Shown here: piece after piece, positions 45,650 through 54,797 of the stretch | How positions within the stretch are numbered: the stretch's first letter is position 1 | How the letters are laid out: each line of letters opens with the position of its first letter | DNA from: Nodularia sp. LEGE 06071 | GTDB lineage: Bacteria > Cyanobacteriota > Cyanobacteriia > Cyanobacteriales > Nostocaceae | Reading direction: 5' to 3' | Assembly (NCBI RefSeq): GCF_015207755.1 | Contig: NZ_JADEWH010000013.1 | Coordinates: forward strand, 92,377 to 156,376 | Length of the DNA: 64,000 nucleotides | Made by a program: the position numbers and the translations under genes | The notes under the pieces: generated by a model | Told to the model about the DNA's origin: nothing | Databases searched by the model: none | What the model saw: only the letters and a program-made list of their open reading frames with translations

Positions 45650-47401
45650 TTACCAAGTAGAAGGGTTGGAGGTGAGGTTCTGTATTTTATATTGCTGATA
45701 TGCTCGATTAATTGCTTGCATTGAGGCTTTAGCACTGAAAGAACTGTTAATATCAGGATGATACAATCTGGCTAATCGATGAAAAGCAGACTTGACATTT
45801 TCAGAATCAGCGCCTTTATCGACACCTAAGACTTCCCACCATTCCCCAGACAAGACATCTGTCAATTTATCATCACTTTGGATTTGTCGCCAAATTTTAA
45901 TTACACCACCTTTCCCTCCACTTAATAGGGTTTTACCATCTGGACTAAAAGCAACGGGACTAAACCCAGTTAGAGTTTGAATTACTTCACCAGTTTGTAA
46001 ATTCCAAAGTTGAATTATACCGTCTCTACTGCTACTGGCGAGGGTTTTTCCGTTGGGGTGAATAGCCAGCGAAAGAACCGCCGTTATGTGTCCAGTCAAA
46101 GTACAGCTTAATTCGCCAGTATGGAGATTCCACAGCTTAATTGTGTTGTCTTCGCTTCCACTAATAAGAGTTTGACCGTCAGGACTAATAATGACTGTAT
46201 TTGCTGCTGAATGTTGAGTTAAAACACAGCGTTGTCTACCAGTTTGTAAATCCCAAATCCTGATAGTTTTATCTTGACTGCTACTAACAATAATCTGACT
46301 GTCGGGACTAATAGCCACAGAATATACTGTATGAGTATGTCCATTCAAAGTACGTTTGAGAGTTCCTGTATAACCTCCCCAAATTCTGATAGTTTTATCT
46401 GTACTAGCACTAGCAATTATTCTGCCATCAGAACTGTAAATAAGTGAGTTAACAAAGCCATTATGACTATAGGGAGAATTTAAATAAGAAAATGTCCGAT
46501 TATATTGTTTTGTATCTAATTGCCAACTGCTAATTTTCCGGTCTACACTACCGCTAATAATTTGCTTACCATGAGGACTGATAGCCACAGATAAAACTGC
46601 TTCGGCTTGTCCATAAAAAGTATATAACCATTTGCCAGTGTTTAAATTCCACAAATAAACTGTTCTATCATTACTCCCACTAATGAAAGTTTGACCATCA
46701 GGAGAAATAGCTAAAGCATTAACTGCTGCTGAGTGACCTTTAAGAGTTTGTACACATCTCCAAGTTTCAGGACTTTGGTTTGTTTGAGATGCAATTTTGG
46801 GTTCAACTTTGGGAGGTGGAGATTTAGGAGGATCAACTTGGTTTTTCACCTTCGCTTTCAGTGCTTGGAACTCAGTCTCAATTTCCAAAGCCGCAAATTT
46901 TTGCTCAATATTTTCACCATTTAACTCCATGAGTGCGGCGGAATAGTAATCCATCTGTAAGACTTTTTCTTCCATCCGTTCCAAAAGCTCAAAGGGAGTT
47001 TCTTGAACTTGAGATTCGTCTAACATTTTGGCGATACCATAAGCAGCGAGTCCCACCACTGCACCAATTCCCGCCATCGGGACTGCACCAATACCAAATG
47101 CTAAACCGACTTTTGGTGCAACAAATCCCATTCCACCGACGACGCTAGCCACCCCAGCACCACCAACTGCACCAATACCCATTGCACCGTATGCGGCTAC
47201 ATCTCCCTCTGTAATGGCTTGGAATGCACCATAAACAGCCGCACCGGCCACAGCGCCAGCCGCAACTACGGGAGTTACCCCAATTCCTACACCGCCAAAG
47301 CCGCCGACAATTCCGATTCCGCCAACTTTTGAGGATATACCTGCACCAGCTATACTTCCGCCGGCGATAAATGCTGCACCTGTTTTGGGGACTGGGTTCA
47401 T
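45650..47401 (-). CDS. Glycine-zipper / WD40 / J-domain fusion protein
   Basis: 583 aa in three parts. Residues 1-130 are Gly/Ala/Val-rich hydrophobic segments with glycine-zipper spacing (VGGIGIVGGFGGVGIGVTP, GAMGIGAVGGAGVASVVGG), likely membrane-inserting. A short charged, Pro-rich linker is followed by seven WD40 repeats (~213-507, units such as GHTHTVYSVAISPD...DKTIRIWDLQTG). The C-terminal ~65 residues form a J domain (WWEVLGVDKGADSENVKSAF, with the HPD motif in YHPDINSS) that should stimulate a DnaK chaperone. This layout would tether a chaperone to a WD40-bound client at a membrane. That role is inference. Confidence 0.88.
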   Translation of the reverse strand: MNPVPKTGAAFIAGGSIAGAGISSKVGGIGIVGGFGGVGIGVTPVVAAGAVAGAAVYGAFQAITEGDVAAYGAMGIGAVGGAGVASVVGGMGFVAPKVGLAFGIGAVPMAGIGAVVGLAAYGIAKMLDESQVQETPFELLERMEEKVLQMDYYSAALMELNGENIEQKFAALEIETEFQALKAKVKNQVDPPKSPPPKVEPKIASQTNQSPETWRCVQTLKGHSAAVNALAISPDGQTFISGSNDRTVYLWNLNTGKWLYTFYGQAEAVLSVAISPHGKQIISGSVDRKISSWQLDTKQYNRTFSYLNSPYSHNGFVNSLIYSSDGRIIASASTDKTIRIWGGYTGTLKRTLNGHTHTVYSVAISPDSQIIVSSSQDKTIRIWDLQTGRQRCVLTQHSAANTVIISPDGQTLISGSEDNTIKLWNLHTGELSCTLTGHITAVLSLAIHPNGKTLASSSRDGIIQLWNLQTGEVIQTLTGFSPVAFSPDGKTLLSGGKGGVIKIWRQIQSDDKLTDVLSGEWWEVLGVDKGADSENVKSAFHRLARLYHPDINSSFSAKASMQAINRAYQQYKIQNLTSNPSTW

Positions 47402-47407
47402 TGTGAG

Positions 47408-47578
47408 CTAAGGAGTTGTAGAATAGGAAGTAATTTGAGTAACTTGGTTCTGAGAATTTAAATTTAAATGAGTTACTTCTAAATAATCAATATCATTTTC
47501 TCGTTCAAAAGGATTGCTATAAAAAGCCCAAATTTGGCAATTACTTGTTTTTTCATAATTTGGTTCTGAAGTAAAATA
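47408..47578 (-). pseudogene. Possible C-terminal gene remnant
   Basis: Just upstream of the fusion protein, in the same direction, 56 open codons end in TAG with no start codon (FTSEPNYEKTSNCQIWAFYS, then NPFERENDIDYLEVTHLNLN). It reads like the natural C-terminus of a soluble protein whose 5' part is gone. The source gene is not recognised and chance openness is possible. The rest of the 47402-47731 gap is AT-rich with no other gene. Confidence 0.3.
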
Positions 47579-47731
47579 TTAAACTTGTTCGTGCTGTAGT
47601 TGTCAGTATTAAATGAACTTTCGCTTTCCGTAAAGGTTCCCATAGGGTGGACGTGTAGAATTGCTGTGAAATTTTGTGTAAGTTACAGCATTCCGCTATC
47701 TTAAGTTTTGAGATCACAAATTGCGCTTAAC

Positions 47732-48925
47732 ATGACTTCAGTTTCTCCTCACAAAAAAGCCAAAGCCCTCAAATCTACTAGCCGTCGCCCGGCGAAAGAA
47801 CTCTGTAGCGAGTGCGGACTTTGCGATACATACTATATTCACTATGTCAAGGAAGCTTGCGCTTTTATTAATCAGCAGATAGACGGACTCGAAGAAGAAA
47901 CCCACAAGCGATCGCGCGACCTAGATAATGAAAATGAACTCTACTTTGGTGTTCATCAAGACATGATCGCCGCCCGCAAACAGCAGCCCATCGAAGGCGC
48001 ACAATGGACGGGTATTGTCAGTAGCATTGCCATTGAAATGCTGAATCGCGGCTTAGTTGAAGGTGTTGTCTGTGTCCAAAACACCAAAGAAGACCGCTTT
48101 CAACCCATGCCAGTTATCGCCCGTACCCCAGAGGAAATACTGGCAGCCAGAGTAAATAAACCAACATTATCGCCCAACCTTTCTGTTTTAGAACAAATAG
48201 AAAAATCAGGGATGAAACGGTTATTAGTCATTGGTGTGGGTTGCCAAATTCAAGCCCTCAGAGCCGTAGAAAAAGAACTAGGCTTAGAAAAACTCTATGT
48301 GTTGGGTACACCTTGTGTAGATAACGTTACCCGCGCCGGACTGCAAACATTCTTAGAAACCACCAGCCGCTCACCTGACACAGTGGTGCATTATGAATTT
48401 ATGCAAGACTTCCGAGTTCACTTCAAACATGAGGATGGTTCTACAGAAACAGTGCCATTCTTTGGTTTAAAGACTAATAAGCTCAAAGATGTTTTTGCAC
48501 CTTCCTGTATGAGTTGCTTTGATTACGTTAATTCTCTGGCTGATTTGGTTGTGGGTTATATGGGCGCACCCTTCGGCTGGCAGTGGATTGTAGTCAGAAA
48601 TGATACGGGTAAAGAAATGCTGGATTTGGTGCAAGACCAGTTAGACACTCAGCCGGTGATGTCTCAGGGGAACAGGAAAGAGGCTGTGCAACAGAGTATT
48701 CCTGCTTACGATAAAGGGGTGACTCTGCCGATGTGGGCGGCGAAATTAATGGGTGTGGTGATTGAAAAAATTGGTCCGAAGGGTTTGGAGTATGCGCGGT
48801 TTTCAATTGATTCCCATTTTACGCGGAATTATTTGTATGTGAAGCGGAATTATCCTGAGAAGTTGGCGGCTCATGTACCGGAGTTTGCGAAGAGGATTGT
48901 GGGGGAGTATAAGTTACCGGAGTAG
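47732..48925 (+). CDS. bciB: 3,8-divinyl (proto)chlorophyllide a 8-vinyl reductase, BciB type
   Basis: 397 aa, F420-hydrogenase beta-subunit (FrhB) family, ferredoxin-dependent. It reduces the 8-vinyl group during chlorophyll synthesis. Cys25, Cys28 and Cys31 (CSECGLC) and later Cys residues (VGCQIQ, GTPCVDN, SCMSCFDY) bind two iron-sulfur clusters; FAD is bound too. Further family phrases are YFGVHQDM, VGYMGAPFGWQWIVVRN and HFTRNYLYVKRNYP. ATG 47732 is preferred to TTG 47708. A terminator follows. Confidence 0.95.
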   Translation: MTSVSPHKKAKALKSTSRRPAKELCSECGLCDTYYIHYVKEACAFINQQIDGLEEETHKRSRDLDNENELYFGVHQDMIAARKQQPIEGAQWTGIVSSIAIEMLNRGLVEGVVCVQNTKEDRFQPMPVIARTPEEILAARVNKPTLSPNLSVLEQIEKSGMKRLLVIGVGCQIQALRAVEKELGLEKLYVLGTPCVDNVTRAGLQTFLETTSRSPDTVVHYEFMQDFRVHFKHEDGSTETVPFFGLKTNKLKDVFAPSCMSCFDYVNSLADLVVGYMGAPFGWQWIVVRNDTGKEMLDLVQDQLDTQPVMSQGNRKEAVQQSIPAYDKGVTLPMWAAKLMGVVIEKIGPKGLEYARFSIDSHFTRNYLYVKRNYPEKLAAHVPEFAKRIVGEYKLPE

Positions 48926-48957
48926 TGTTTCGTCTTTGCGTGAAATAAATATATGTG

Positions 48958-48982
48958 AGCCTGCGTTTGCAGGCTTTTTTAT
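48958..48982 (+). terminator. Rho-independent terminator after bciB
   Basis: AGCCTGC (48958-48964), a 4-nt loop, GCAGGCT and then TTTTT, ~30 bp after the bciB stop. Confidence 0.88.
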
Positions 48983-49299
48983 CTCCTCACAAACTTCCAT
49001 ACACACATCTTGCATCAGTTGCTTTACCGCAATTTTTGTTATGTGGGCAATATTGAGCGCTCACTCAATATTCAGCACTATAAAGTTATTGATAATTATG
49101 CCAAATATCAATATTTTTAGTAAAAGCTTGTGTTTATTTTTCTGTAAAAGGACAGTTGTGAATACTTAGTCCTTATTGACTGACAAATAAAAAAACATCC
49201 CAAAAGTTCTTGTATAGCGGGCAAAGATTCTCCCTAATCACCCAGGACGGGCAGGATGCCCATCCCACAATATAGAATAATTTATTTTCTGGTGTTCCA
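48983..49299. other. Intergenic region with a GGGATGGGCAT-type palindrome
   Basis: No gene. It is AT-rich at 49080-49170. A dispersed palindromic repeat (GGGCAGGATGCCCATCCCAC, ~49247-49266) lies near the right side; a relative occurs at ~27880. Confidence 0.6.
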
Positions 49300-49680
49300 T
49301 TATGGATACTGTTTGAAACCTAACCGCTTACGAGCCAGAGTAATTGCTCTGATATTCTCAGATATTAAAGCTATACTTCCACCCAATCCGACCACATTAC
49401 CTATTATTGGCGTTTTTGCAGTATTGTTCTCTTCATTTTCTTTATATGAAACTACACCCAGCATAAAACCAATAACAAATACATATCCCAAAATTTTTAG
49501 ATTATTTACTCCTCTGTTAAGATAAATCATAGCAATAGGTACCATAAAAAATGTCAACACACCAGCAACAACAGGACTTTTCTTTGCTAGTTCTTCAGTT
49601 CTGCTTATATCTCTTTTGGTGGGAATGAAAGGATTCCAAGGAGAATCTTCGGGTTGGTTTTGATTAGGGTCAGTTGTCAT
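49300..49680 (-). CDS. Small membrane protein, hypothetical
   Basis: 126 aa from ATG 49680. The N-terminus is hydrophilic and Pro/Asn-rich (MTTDPNQNQPEDSPWNPFIP). Three hydrophobic segments follow (VVAGVLTFFMVPIAMIYL, ILGYVFVIGFMLGVVSY, IIGNVVGLGGSIALIS) and then a basic C-terminus. The upstream in-frame ATG (49743) would add 21 residues of unlikely sequence. It resembles small TM2-type or other unnamed cyanobacterial membrane proteins; no function assigned. Confidence 0.75.
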   Translation of the reverse strand: MTTDPNQNQPEDSPWNPFIPTKRDISRTEELAKKSPVVAGVLTFFMVPIAMIYLNRGVNNLKILGYVFVIGFMLGVVSYKENEENNTAKTPIIGNVVGLGGSIALISENIRAITLARKRLGFKQYP

Positions 49681-49790
49681 TTTGGTGGTAAATGCGTTTA
49701 ATGGACAAGTAATTAGTCCGTATACGCGAATTATTTCACACAAAAATCATTTGAGGCTTCAGAATTAACACGGTTTTATTCGCAACTTTC

Positions 49791-51020
49791 TTACACCATC
49801 CCCACAGCCTCCATCGCCGCTTCTAATGCGATCGCCACATGAGTCCAATGAGTCCCCCCCTGACAATAAACCACATAAGGCTCTCTTAAAGGACCATCCG
49901 CCGAAAACTCCAAAGTACTGCCCTCAATAAACGTCCCCCCAGCCATGACTACTTGGCTCTCATACCCCGGTATATCATCGGGAATAGGTTCCAGATAAGA
50001 ACCCACAGGTGAATGCTGCTGAATCGCCTTACAGAAAGCAATTAACTTAGCCGCAGAACCCAATTTAATCGCCTGAATCACATCCCCACGAGGCGCAAGG
50101 GGTGCGGGATTTACGGGATAACCCAATTTATCAAACACATAACCAGTTAAGTGAGTCCCCTTCATCGCCTCCCCTACCATTTGGGGAGCTAAAAATAAGC
50201 CTTGGAACAGCAGCCGATTTTGGTCAAAGGTCGCGCCACCATAACTTCCAATCCCAGGCGCAGTTAAACGACAAGCGGCGGCTTCTACTAAGTCAGCCCG
50301 ACCAGCTATATAACCGCCAGCGGTGACAATTGTCCCCCCAGGATTTTTAATCAATGACCCCGCCATTAAATCAGCACCCACATCTGTAGGTTCTCTGGTT
50401 TCAATGAATTCGCCATAACAGTTATCGACAAAGCAGACGGTGTTGGGGTTTTGCTGTTTAACTAAATGAACTATTTTTTCGATATCCGCTATTGATAAAC
50501 TCGGTCGCCAAGAATAACCACAAGAGCGCTGAATTAATACTAAACGGGTATGATCAGCCACGCTATGACTTAAAGTTTGCCAATCTATAGTTCCTTGGGG
50601 GGTTAGCTCCAATTGCCGGTAATTTATGCCAAACTCAATAAGGGAACCTTGGCCTTTACCCCGTAAACCAATGACTTCTTCGAGCGTATCGTAGGGAGAA
50701 CCGACCACTGCTAACATTTCATCTCCAGGACGGAGAACACCAAATAAGCCGCAAGCGATCGCATGAGTTCCAGAAACGAACTGCACCCGCACAGCCGCAG
50801 CTTCCGCGCCCATGACTTGGGCATAAACTTTATCTAAAGTTTCTCGTCCTAGATCATCATGACCATAACCACTAACACCAGCAAAATGGTGTGCGCCTAC
50901 ACGGTGATTACGAAAGGCATCCAGGACACGTTTGAGATTATGCTTGACCTGAGCGTCAATTCCAGAAAAAATCTCTAATAGAGCCTGTTCTGCTTGCCGC
51001 AGCTGTTCTACGCTGTTCAT
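49791..51020 (-). CDS. Methionine gamma-lyase family / aluminium-resistance-type PLP protein
   Basis: 409 aa. Fold type I PLP enzyme of the group annotated as aluminium resistance protein or methionine gamma-lyase family. Motifs include HHFAGVSGYGHDDLGRETLD, VRVQFVSGTHAIA, CFVDNCYGEF, the PLP lysine in MAGSLIKNPGGT and GGTFIEGSTLEFS. The reaction is not proven for the group. It is divergent from desC with an 85-bp shared upstream region. Confidence 0.9.
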   Translation of the reverse strand: MNSVEQLRQAEQALLEIFSGIDAQVKHNLKRVLDAFRNHRVGAHHFAGVSGYGHDDLGRETLDKVYAQVMGAEAAAVRVQFVSGTHAIACGLFGVLRPGDEMLAVVGSPYDTLEEVIGLRGKGQGSLIEFGINYRQLELTPQGTIDWQTLSHSVADHTRLVLIQRSCGYSWRPSLSIADIEKIVHLVKQQNPNTVCFVDNCYGEFIETREPTDVGADLMAGSLIKNPGGTIVTAGGYIAGRADLVEAAACRLTAPGIGSYGGATFDQNRLLFQGLFLAPQMVGEAMKGTHLTGYVFDKLGYPVNPAPLAPRGDVIQAIKLGSAAKLIAFCKAIQQHSPVGSYLEPIPDDIPGYESQVVMAGGTFIEGSTLEFSADGPLREPYVVYCQGGTHWTHVAIALEAAMEAVGMV

Positions 51021-51105
51021 TAGTTCCTCTTTTACAAAAAATTATAGGTATGCGGATTTTCAAACCCCGCAGATTAGGCTAGACAATTTCAAATCGGGTT
51101 ATTGC

Positions 51106-51924
51106 ATGACAATTGCTACTTCAACTAAACTTCAAATTAACTGGGTAAATACCCTGTTTTTCCTGGCCTTACACATCGGCGCTTTGTTTGCTTTTCTTCC
51201 CAGTAATTTTAGCTGGAATGCCGTTGGTGTCGCTTTATTGCTTTACTGGGTCACAGGTGGGCTGGGTATTACTCTGGGATTTCACCGTCTGGTGACTCAC
51301 CGCAGTTTTCAAACTCCCAAATGGCTGGAATATTTCTTAGTCTTTTGCGGGACTTTGGCCTGTCAAGGCGGACCAATTGAGTGGATCGGGACACATCGCA
51401 TTCATCACGTACATTCTGATACTGACCCAGATCCCCACGATTCCAATAAAGGCTTCTGGTGGAGTCATATGGGTTGGTTAATTTATCACTCTCCCTCTCA
51501 CGCTGATGTTCCTCGTTTTACCAAGGATCTTGCCGAAGACCCAGTTTATCAGTTTTTACAAAAATATTTCATTTTGATTCAGGTAGCACTGGGTTTATTA
51601 CTCATGTATCTGGGTGGCTGGTCTTTCGTGGTTTGGGGAGTATTCGCCCGCATTGTTTGGGTTTACCATTGCACCTGGCTGGTGAACAGCGCTACTCATA
51701 CATTTGGTTATCGCAGCTATGATTCTGGCGATCGCTCTACAAACTGCTGGTGGGTCGCCGTGCTAGTATTCGGTGAAGGCTGGCATAATAACCACCATGC
51801 CTATCAATACTCAGCTCGTCACGGACTGGAATGGTGGGAAATCGATTTAACTTGGATGACAATTCAATTGCTGCAAGTATTTGGTCTGGCTACTAATGTC
51901 AAGTTGGCAGAGAAAAAGCAGTAA
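51106..51924 (+). CDS. desC: Acyl-lipid delta-9 desaturase
   Basis: 272 aa membrane di-iron enzyme that puts the first double bond at C9 of fatty acids esterified in membrane lipids, with ferredoxin as donor. The three His boxes are FHRLVTHRSF, HRIHHVHSD and HNNHHAYQYSARHGL. Hydrophobic helices flank the boxes. It is the first gene of a four-desaturase cluster and the second gene (desA) is 240 bp downstream. Confidence 0.95.
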   Translation: MTIATSTKLQINWVNTLFFLALHIGALFAFLPSNFSWNAVGVALLLYWVTGGLGITLGFHRLVTHRSFQTPKWLEYFLVFCGTLACQGGPIEWIGTHRIHHVHSDTDPDPHDSNKGFWWSHMGWLIYHSPSHADVPRFTKDLAEDPVYQFLQKYFILIQVALGLLLMYLGGWSFVVWGVFARIVWVYHCTWLVNSATHTFGYRSYDSGDRSTNCWWVAVLVFGEGWHNNHHAYQYSARHGLEWWEIDLTWMTIQLLQVFGLATNVKLAEKKQ

Positions 51925-52164
51925 ATTCCCGGTTATTGGTTAATAGTGGATAAATTACAGAATTTATTCACTATTGGCTAAAAAGTAATTTCTACGAGCA
52001 ACTAATAACCATTCACTACCTCAGAAAATTATCTTCCACAGCTATTTAATAGTGCGCTTGTGTAGCTGAGGTTGTTATAATCTGAGACGCTAATGTTAAG
52101 AAACTTTGCGACCAGCCACTTTTTTGGTGCGTTGGCGCTAGATCTTGTTGTTTTCCAGGTGTTC

Positions 52165-53217
52165 ATGACTACATCAATAATCAACAGCCAGAAACTAGGT
52201 GAAGACCTTGGCGACCCCAACCTGAAGCTCAAAGATATTATCAAAAGTTTGCCACGGGAATGTTTTCAGCAAAACCGTCGCAAAGCTTGGACACAAGCAC
52301 TGCTAAGTGTCTTGATGGTTGGCTTGGGCTACTATTTTCTGGCAATCAGTCCGTGGTTTCTTCTGCCCCTAGCTTGGATTTTTACAGGCACTGCTTTAAC
52401 AGGTTTTTTTGTAATTGGTCATGATTGTGGTCACAGGTCTTTTGCCAAACGTCGTTGGGTAAACGATTTAGTGGGACACATATTCATGGCACCCTTAATT
52501 TATCCCTTCCACAGTTGGAGGATTAAGCATAATTATCACCATGCTCATACCAACAAGTTGGATGAAGATAATGCTTGGCATCCCATTAGAACAAACGTAT
52601 TTGCCAATTGGACACCCTTCAGACAGTCAGCCTTTGAAGGCTTCATGCGTAAGCGTCTGTGGTGGGTAGGTTCCATTGGACATTGGGCCTTAGTGCATTT
52701 TGATGCGCGGAACTTCAAAACTAAAGACCAATCCAGTGTTAAGCTTTCTGTGGCTGTAGTCGTGATATTTGGTGCGATCGCATTTCCTAGCCTGATTGCT
52801 ACAACAGGTATTTGGGGATTTGTCAAGTTTTGGCTTCTGCCCTGGATAGGTTACCATTTTTGGATGAGTACCTTCACCATCGTTCACCACACTGCGTCAG
52901 ATGTTCCTTTTAACACAGAAAACAAGTGGAACGAGGCTTTAGCACAGCTATCTGGGACGATTCATTGTGATTATCCCCGTTGGATAGAAATTTTCTGCCA
53001 CGATATCAATGTCCACGTACCCCATCATATTTCTACTGCCATTCCTTCTTATAATTTGCGGCTAGCTTACAGCAGCATCAAAGAAAATTGGCAGCCTTAT
53101 CTACATGATGAATGTCAGTTTTCTTGGTCTTTAATGAAGCAAATCACAGACCAATGCCAACTGTACAAAACTGATATTGGCTATGAGACTTTCGACGAAT
53201 ATTACGCAGGAAAATAA
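52165..53217 (+). CDS. desA: Acyl-lipid delta-12 desaturase
   Basis: 350 aa. It introduces the second double bond at C12 (18:1 to 18:2). His boxes are [18 protein letters not shown] and HVPHHIS. The opening [23 protein letters not shown] is typical of cyanobacterial DesA. ATG 52165 (MTTSIINSQ) is chosen over the upstream ATG 52093, whose 24 extra residues do not look like DesA. It lies between desC and desB. Confidence 0.94.
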   Translation: MTTSIINSQKLGEDLGDPNLKLKDIIKSLPRECFQQNRRKAWTQALLSVLMVGLGYYFLAISPWFLLPLAWIFTGTALTGFFVIGHDCGHRSFAKRRWVNDLVGHIFMAPLIYPFHSWRIKHNYHHAHTNKLDEDNAWHPIRTNVFANWTPFRQSAFEGFMRKRLWWVGSIGHWALVHFDARNFKTKDQSSVKLSVAVVVIFGAIAFPSLIATTGIWGFVKFWLLPWIGYHFWMSTFTIVHHTASDVPFNTENKWNEALAQLSGTIHCDYPRWIEIFCHDINVHVPHHISTAIPSYNLRLAYSSIKENWQPYLHDECQFSWSLMKQITDQCQLYKTDIGYETFDEYYAGK

Positions 53218-53256
53218 ATAGCAACCTACTTGTATTATTGTTGTTGCAATAGTATT

Positions 53257-53419
53257 TAGTATCCTGTAAATTGAATAGATTCTGGTAATTCTTGATCTAC
53301 TTAAATTCTTAGGTGAATTACCAGAGATTATCTGCTTGAGTATGAGCCAAAGCTGATACTAGAGATATGTCAATAAAACCCGATTTATATTTCACCAAAG
53401 AATCAAGTGCAATCAAATA
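53257..53419 (+). promoter_or_regulatory. Leader of desB, duplicated upstream of desD
   Basis: This ~163-bp segment aligns along its full length with 54637-54796 upstream of desD. Shared blocks, in order, are TAGTAT-C/T-CTGTAAA, GATTCTGGTA, TTAGGTGAATTACC, GATACTAGA-N-ATATGTCAA, TTTATAT and finally GTGCAATCAAATA. It probably holds promoter and 5' untranslated elements common to both genes. Confidence 0.8.
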
Positions 53420-54477
53420 CCATCGCTTTCAATAATCCTGATGACTGTGAACCGTCTGAGGATATAACCAAACTCCCCTTTACTCTTCAGGATTTGAAAG
53501 CAGCAATACCTGCTGAATGCTTTCAGCCAAGTGTGACAAAATCCCTATTTTATTTCTTTCGTGACATCTTGATTATTGGACTGCTTTATGCAGTGGCTAA
53601 TTACCTAGATTCTTGGTATTTTTGGCCGGTTTTCTGGGTCATGCAAGGAACAATGTTTTGGGCTTTGTTTGTAGTTGGACATGACTGTGGACACCAATCT
53701 TTTTCCAAGCACAAATGGCTGAATGATTTGATTGGACATTTATCTCACACACCGATATTGGTTCCTTATCACGGTTGGAGAATTAGCCACAGAACTCACC
53801 ACAAAAATACTGGCAACATTGATAATGATGAAAGCTGGTATCCTGTGTCAGAGTCGCAGTATAACGAAATGGAATTAGTCCAAAAGTTAGGAAGATATTA
53901 TGTCTTTCTTTTGGCTTATCCGGTGTATTTATTCAAGCGTTCTCCAGGAAAGGAAGGCTCTCACTTCTCACCTAGTAGCCCGCTTTTTAAGTCTTCAGAA
54001 AAATGGGATATTATCACTAGCACTACACTTTGGATTGGCATGGTAGGTTTGCTAGGTTTCTTCACCTTTCAATGGGGTTGGATGTGGTTACTAAAATACT
54101 ACGCTATGCCCTACATTGTGTTTATAGTTTGGCTGGATTTGGTGACATTTTTGCATCATACAGAGCCGGATATTCCTTGGTATCGTGGAGAAGATTGGAC
54201 TTTCCTCAAAGGTGCAATTTCTAGTATTGATCGGGACTACGGTTTTATCAATCATATCCATCATGATATCGGTACTCATGTTGCTCACCATATCTTCCTG
54301 AATATGCCTCACTACAATCTGCTGAAGGCGACTGAGGCGATTAAACCAATTATGGGTGAATATTTCCACGAGTCTAAAGAACCTATTTGGAAATCGGTAT
54401 GGCGTTCAGCTATTAGCTGTCATTTTGTCCCGGATACAGGTAGCAAAGTCTACTACACATCTCATCATAAAAGCTAG
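53407..54477 (+). CDS. desB: Acyl-lipid omega-3 (delta-15) desaturase
   Basis: 356 aa. It adds the omega-3 double bond (18:2 to alpha-18:3, or gamma-18:3 to 18:4). His boxes are GHDCGHQSF, HRTHHKNTG and HVAHHIF, with PYHGWRISHRTHHK and NIDNDESWYPV as in DesB. The start is GTG 53407, inside a leader sequence that is also found, non-coding, before desD. No alternative in-frame start gives a full N-terminal domain. Members are cold-induced in several cyanobacteria. Confidence 0.93.
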   Translation: MQSNTIAFNNPDDCEPSEDITKLPFTLQDLKAAIPAECFQPSVTKSLFYFFRDILIIGLLYAVANYLDSWYFWPVFWVMQGTMFWALFVVGHDCGHQSFSKHKWLNDLIGHLSHTPILVPYHGWRISHRTHHKNTGNIDNDESWYPVSESQYNEMELVQKLGRYYVFLLAYPVYLFKRSPGKEGSHFSPSSPLFKSSEKWDIITSTTLWIGMVGLLGFFTFQWGWMWLLKYYAMPYIVFIVWLDLVTFLHHTEPDIPWYRGEDWTFLKGAISSIDRDYGFINHIHHDIGTHVAHHIFLNMPHYNLLKATEAIKPIMGEYFHESKEPIWKSVWRSAISCHFVPDTGSKVYYTSHHKS

Positions 54478-54506
54478 GCGAAGATGATTCGTCGCTATAC
54501 ACAGTC

Positions 54507-54530
54507 AGTCCGCCGGCGCGGACTTTTTTT
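54507..54530 (+). terminator. Rho-independent terminator after desB
   Basis: AGTCCGC (54507-54513), a CGGC loop, GCGGACT (54518-54524) and then a run of T, ~30 bp past the desB stop. desD must therefore have its own promoter. The rest of the 54478-54797 gap holds a short repeat and the duplicated leader. Confidence 0.88.
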
Positions 54531-54636
54531 ATCGAGCTACGCCTCGCTTACGCTAACACGCACCAGGAGCAAAGAAGAGATGTGAGGAGAATTAAAAACA
54601 GTTTTTTAATTGAATAGTCAGGTGTTGATTAATCTC

Positions 54637-54796
54637 TAGTATTCTGTAAAGATTGATTCTGGTAGTTTTTTATCTACTGAGATTTTTAGGTGAATTACCT
54701 ATGATGATCTTCTGGCTTATACGTCAGACATGATACTAGACATATGTCAAAACAGTCCAATTTATATCCCACAAATGAATCCAGTGCAATCAAATA
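54637..54796 (+). promoter_or_regulatory. Leader of desD, duplicate of the desB leader
   Basis: Paralogous to 53257-53419. It ends with GTGCAATCAAATA as in desB, but here the next in-frame codons are AAA TGA, so that GTG is not a start. The true desD ATG overlaps immediately after it (54798). Confidence 0.8.
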
Positions 54797-54797
54797 A

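Noticed and set aside
48873..49169. 98-aa plus-strand frame overlapping the bciB end
   Set aside because: It overlaps bciB in another frame and runs through the terminator hairpin; it is not protein-like.
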